From the NCBI RefSeq assembly GCF_044344315.1, contig NZ_JBIJDC010000010.1, positions 1 through 64,000 on the forward strand: 64,000 bases of DNA, in the 5' to 3' direction. The translations under genes were made by a program, and so were the position numbers. Shown one piece after another: positions 60,546 to 64,000 of the stretch. Source of the DNA: Zoogloea sp044344315 (lineage in GTDB: Bacteria > Pseudomonadota > Gammaproteobacteria > Burkholderiales > Rhodocyclaceae). The notes under the pieces were generated by a model. It worked only from the letters and a program-made list of their open reading frames with translations, had not been told where the DNA came from and ran no database searches. The first letter of the stretch is position 1. Each line of letters opens with the position of its first letter.

Positions 60546-62543
60546 TCAGAACTTGTAGCGCATGGTCAGGTAGACCTCGTCTTCGCGGATGGCAGAGCCG
60601 ATGGGGCCGGCGCGGAAGCGGCCCAGGGGTTCCATGCCGGAGAGACCGCGGGAGTAGGCCACCATCGGATCACCCGGATAGGTGCCAGCGGTATACGGGG
60701 CGAAGGGGTTGCACGAACGGCAGTCGTCAAAGGAATTTCCACTGTTGGAGCCACCCTTGAAGTTGGCGCCGAAGGTGAACTTGAGCTTGTCGGTGGTGCT
60801 CCATTCCAGCGCCGGGGCGATGGCGTGGGTGCGGGAGCGGAAGTCCCGGGCGATGATCAGCTGCGGGCTGATGCGGTCACCGGCCAGGAAGCCCTTCATC
60901 AACAGGGTGCCGATCACGTTGTCCTTGAAGTCGGGAATCCCCCGCTCGCCGACGCCGCCGTTCTCACGCTCGTGGTCGAAGATGTGCTGCCAGAACAGCT
61001 GGGCAGAGAACAGGGTGGTGCGGTGCGGGTTGATCCACGACACGAAGGTCGGCCGGTCCACCCCGATCACGCTGCGCCACACCCGGTTCTTCGAATACAG
61101 CTGCTCCCGGTTGGTGTTGGCAAACTCCTCACCCCAGGTCATGGCACCCTCGAAGCGGATGGCCGCCCCCAGGGTCTCGGACTGGAAGTCCATCGAGCCA
61201 CCCAGCAGATTGACCCGCGGGAACTCCATGTCGAAGGAGATCAGGTAGGGCCAGGCGTTCTGGTACTGCCCGGTGAAGGAGTTGACGGCGCGCTTGCCGC
61301 CGTGGAGGGACGGCAGCTGGGAGCGGTAATGCAGGGCGTTCAGGGAGAAGTTCAGCCCGCCCATGGTCACGCCTTCAAACTTGGCGCCGATCTGGGTGTT
61401 GGCCAGGCTCCACTTGGGCAGATTGACGTTGGCCAGGCCGATCTGACCCGGGCCGAAGTTGGTGGCCAGGTAGGTGTCGGGGCCGACGTTGGCAAAGTTG
61501 GACACGGTACCGCCGTAGTCCCACAGGGTACGCATGCCGCGGAAGAAGCAGCCGGCATCCAGGGCCACGTTGGCCGTGCCGCACTGGCCCAGGTTGTTGG
61601 CGCGGAACTGGTCCACGTTCCAGATCACCTGCAGGTTGCGGTCCTGCATGGATTCGGACGCGCCCATGCGCCATTCGGCCTGGGCGATCCACATGGGAAT
61701 GCGGATGTCCTGCAGCTCGTCATAGATGTTGTTGCGCGAGTAATCGACAGGGTTGATCACGTCGAGCACGCGGAACAGGTCCGTACGACCCCACACCACC
61801 TGCTGCTTGCCCAGCTTCAGGAAGATCTCCTGGCCACCGCCGATGTCGAAGCTGTTCTTGACGTAGGCCTCGCGGAGGAAGTCGAGACGGCTGTTGAACT
61901 CGGGAAACTCCAGGTCGCTGGTGCTCTTGTCACCATAGCCACCGAAGTCGGTACAGCCGCGCTTATCCACGTTGCAGGGGCGCACCGGGGTGGCAAAGGC
62001 CACGCCGCCGTTCACCTTGTGCCAGCGATCCCCCAGCACACGCAGACCTTCGTTGGGACTGTTGGGGTAGGCATCCATGAACGCGTTGTTCGTGGACCCG
62101 GGATAGCCCAGGCCCGCCACCGCCGTGTAGCCCAGCGGGCCGGCCGGGGAGGTGCTGCCCCAGGGTACGTCAGTCAGGTTGCCGCCAAGGGTGCTCTGGG
62201 CGCCGATGGAACCCCCCGCATCCTCGCCGTATTGGCCCTTGTTCATGCGGTACACGCCATCCCAGCTGCCGCGCAGGACGCTGTGGAAGACCCAGCCGCC
62301 CGAGAGCTTCTTGTCGGCTTCCACCTGCAGGGTGTTACGGAACTTGGACAGGCCGACCACCTTGCCCGTGTTGTCGCGACCGCGGAAGGCCGTGTGGTTC
62401 TCGTAGTAGGTGTCCACCTGCCACGGTTCGCTGGAGCTGCCCATGTCGGGCAGGTTGTCCTGGGCGAAGGCCGGCAAGGCGGCCGCCACGGCCAGGGCGG
62501 TGAGGCTGAGCGCCGGTGTCTTCCGGCTTGATCTGTTTTTCAT
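60546..62543 (-). CDS. DUF1302 outer-membrane protein
   Basis: A 665-residue exported protein. The signal MKNRSSRKTPALSLTALAVA ends near AFA-Q (residue 27). The mature protein is beta-rich and ends VYLTMRYKF, an outer-membrane barrel-type terminus. DUF1302 features include SGGWVFHSVLRGSWDGVYRM, KLGKQQVVWGRTDLFRVLD and VINPVDYSRNNIYDELQDIR. GGAGGAG five bases before the ATG at 62543 is a strong ribosome site; the frame upstream to 62798 is not real. It lies between the RND gene and the DUF1329 gene in one transcript. Confidence 0.88.
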   Translation of the reverse strand: MKNRSSRKTPALSLTALAVAAALPAFAQDNLPDMGSSSEPWQVDTYYENHTAFRGRDNTGKVVGLSKFRNTLQVEADKKLSGGWVFHSVLRGSWDGVYRMNKGQYGEDAGGSIGAQSTLGGNLTDVPWGSTSPAGPLGYTAVAGLGYPGSTNNAFMDAYPNSPNEGLRVLGDRWHKVNGGVAFATPVRPCNVDKRGCTDFGGYGDKSTSDLEFPEFNSRLDFLREAYVKNSFDIGGGQEIFLKLGKQQVVWGRTDLFRVLDVINPVDYSRNNIYDELQDIRIPMWIAQAEWRMGASESMQDRNLQVIWNVDQFRANNLGQCGTANVALDAGCFFRGMRTLWDYGGTVSNFANVGPDTYLATNFGPGQIGLANVNLPKWSLANTQIGAKFEGVTMGGLNFSLNALHYRSQLPSLHGGKRAVNSFTGQYQNAWPYLISFDMEFPRVNLLGGSMDFQSETLGAAIRFEGAMTWGEEFANTNREQLYSKNRVWRSVIGVDRPTFVSWINPHRTTLFSAQLFWQHIFDHERENGGVGERGIPDFKDNVIGTLLMKGFLAGDRISPQLIIARDFRSRTHAIAPALEWSTTDKLKFTFGANFKGGSNSGNSFDDCRSCNPFAPYTAGTYPGDPMVAYSRGLSGMEPLGRFRAGPIGSAIREDEVYLTMRYKF

Positions 62544-62623
62544 GGTGTCTCCTCCTTGGTTGTGTCGATTGCGGCCGTCCCCCGGCCGCCCTCCCTTGAA
62601 TCGCTGGGTTGTTGCCTCCTTGA

Positions 62624-64000
62624 TCAGGTTTCCAGCACGCCGTCCTCGTCGTAATGGGCGGCCGTGACGAACTTGGGTTTGAAGACCACGCACCAGGACG
62701 GCACGATGAGCACCGCGGCGATGGCATTGACGATGAGCATGAAGGACAGGAGCACGGCGGCATCCGACTGGAAGCGCAGGTCGGACATGAAGATCCACAT
62801 CACCACGCCGGCAATCAGGGTCACGGCAGTGAAGGACACGGCGTAGCCGGTGGTGGCCACGGCGCGGATCACCGCCTGCTTGATGTCCTGCAGCACCGCG
62901 AACTCCTCGCGGATGCGGTCCATGAAGTACACCGCGTAGTCGATGCCCACCCCCACGCCGACGGCGATCACCGGCACGGTATTGACGTTGATGCCGATGC
63001 CGGCAGCGCCCATGTAGGCGTAGGTCATCAGGGTGGCGAAAAGCATGGGCAGGACCATCAGCCAGCCCGCGTGCACCGAGCTGTAATAGACCATCACCAG
63101 CAGGAAGGCGATGATCATCACAGTGGGGATGATGATCATGTGGTCGGTGTGCAGGGCCTGGTTGCCCGCCGCCGTCACGCCGACGATGCCGCCCCCCAGC
63201 TCGATGTGGATGCCCTTGACCTCGGCCTCGAGCTTCTTCTTGCCCTCTTCGGCCAGGGCCACCACCCGGTTGATGGTGTCGGCCTGGTGGTCCTTGTAAT
63301 AGAAGACCATGTTCGCCTCGTTCTCGTCGGCGTTCACGAACTCCTTCAGGGCACCGGGAATCGGGCTGGCGGCCATGTAGGCAAACATCAGCCCGCCCAC
63401 TTCCTCGGCCGTATCAGGCACCTGCATCCAGCGCGGGTCATCGTTGTGGGTGAGCTTGTTGACCACCCGCAGCACACCGGGAATGGCCTTGGCGCCGCCC
63501 AGGGTCGGGTCGGACAGCATGTGGGCCTGGAAGCGCTCGATGGCGGCCATCACCTCGGGGCGCTTGATGCCGCCCTTGTCATCGGTGCGCATCAGCACGT
63601 GCAGCTCTTCCGAGCCGGGGAAGCGCGTGTTGATGGCCTTGGTGGACACGTTGTAGTCGTGATGGGTGTGGAGCAGCGGCGAGCCCGGCTCGGATTCACC
63701 CAGCTGCACCTTGCCCACGAAGTACAGGCCGCCGACGGCACCGATCAGGGTCAGCAGCAGGATGCTGCGGGCGCCCCCGTCGGTACCGCCGGTGCGGGCC
63801 ATGGCTGCACCCAGGAAGTTGCGCACCCCTTCGTTGGCATTCACGGTGTTCTTCGGGGCCGGCAGCACGGTGAGGGCCAGGGGCACCATGAAGTGCACCG
63901 TGAAGATCACCGAGAAGCCCCAGAAGCCCGCCGCCACACCCAGCTTGTGGTTGAAGGGCGCCGCCCCCAGCACCAGCACGGCAATGCCCACCGCGTCGAT
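62624..64000 (-). CDS. RND-family (MMPL-type) transporter, 3' part, cut by window edge
   Basis: The frame is open to base 64000, so the N-terminus is outside. The 458 residues seen hold a periplasmic loop and a block of helices: MIIIPTVMIIAFLLVMVYYS, NTVPVIAVGVGVGIDYAVYF with the conserved acidic residue of the proton pathway, and ATTGYAVSFTAVTLIAGVVM. This is the C-terminal half of an MMPL-type RND exporter. It is first in the visible part of the DUF1302/DUF1329 transcript, with an 80-base gap before DUF1302. Substrate unknown; hydrophobic compounds or lipids are likely. Confidence 0.86.
   Translation of the reverse strand: MDAVGIAVLVLGAAPFNHKLGVAAGFWGFSVIFTVHFMVPLALTVLPAPKNTVNANEGVRNFLGAAMARTGGTDGGARSILLLTLIGAVGGLYFVGKVQLGESEPGSPLLHTHHDYNVSTKAINTRFPGSEELHVLMRTDDKGGIKRPEVMAAIERFQAHMLSDPTLGGAKAIPGVLRVVNKLTHNDDPRWMQVPDTAEEVGGLMFAYMAASPIPGALKEFVNADENEANMVFYYKDHQADTINRVVALAEEGKKKLEAEVKGIHIELGGGIVGVTAAGNQALHTDHMIIIPTVMIIAFLLVMVYYSSVHAGWLMVLPMLFATLMTYAYMGAAGIGINVNTVPVIAVGVGVGIDYAVYFMDRIREEFAVLQDIKQAVIRAVATTGYAVSFTAVTLIAGVVMWIFMSDLRFQSDAAVLLSFMLIVNAIAAVLIVPSWCVVFKPKFVTAAHYDEDGVLET

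Noticed and set aside
60528..62531. Plus-strand open frame of 667 codons opposite DUF1302
   Set aside because: Shadow frame with repetitive Gly/Val/Gln/His composition and no protein family.

Overview
The window is chromosomal DNA from a GC-rich Gram-negative bacterium, most likely a betaproteobacterium and plausibly of the order Rhodocyclales. The reasons are a DUF3567 protein (a family I know only from Betaproteobacteria), a betaproteobacterial-type GreB, a classical porin, and a circularly permuted ATP-grasp / alpha-E / transglutaminase set. Two genes are cut by the window edges: htpG on the left and an RND transporter on the right.

Layout. 1-12233 is core genome: htpG, a sensor kinase, greB, small DUF proteins, metY, a hydrolase, two membrane proteins, a SIMPL protein, dtd, an NlpC/P60 lipoprotein, hemB and a DnaQ-like exonuclease. 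12424-21076 is an integrated element in the 3' half of a tRNA-Pro(GGG) gene. 21164-40322 resumes core and accessory chromosome: alpha-E and ATP-grasp genes, a TonB receptor / YfiR / hybrid kinase unit, rluA, an iron-type ABC transporter, a divergent MFS/LysR pair, a transglutaminase, pyrF and a porin. 40431-48622 holds parE and parC, separated by an SDR gene, a dead metallophosphoesterase fragment, a CobW GTPase and two coupled lipoproteins. 48660-58983 holds a kinase/receiver pair divergent from a GGDEF-EAL protein, then an SDR gene, ppnN, an antiporter and a glutamine-amidotransferase-like hydrolase. 59221-64000 is a DUF1329 / DUF1302 / RND cluster.

The most interesting object is the 8.65-kb element at 12424-21076. 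It has a tyrosine integrase, an AlpA-type regulator, a RepB-like primase translationally coupled to an ATPase, and at the far end a terminase small subunit paired with a small probable DNA-binding protein. It has no capsid, tail, portal, large terminase, lysis or conjugation genes. That gene set and order match a phage satellite of the PICI (phage-inducible chromosomal island) type. It also carries a 46-bp att duplication, a 27-bp direct repeat near both ends (probable integrase arm sites), its own replacement terminator for the tRNA, and two related repeat/hairpin structures that are candidates for a replication origin or control sites. A membrane protein with a BamE-like tail is the only obvious cargo.

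Several neighbourhoods act as units. TonB receptor, YfiR and CHASE-type hybrid kinase (23887-28405) look like an outer-membrane-to-cytoplasm signalling system. The kinase and receiver at 48660-50722, divergent from a GGDEF/EAL protein, suggest linked phosphorelay and c-di-GMP control. DUF1329, DUF1302 and RND proteins probably form an envelope transport system. Starts were chosen by ribosome-binding site, signal peptide or family length. Family names come from motif recognition, not from database searches.
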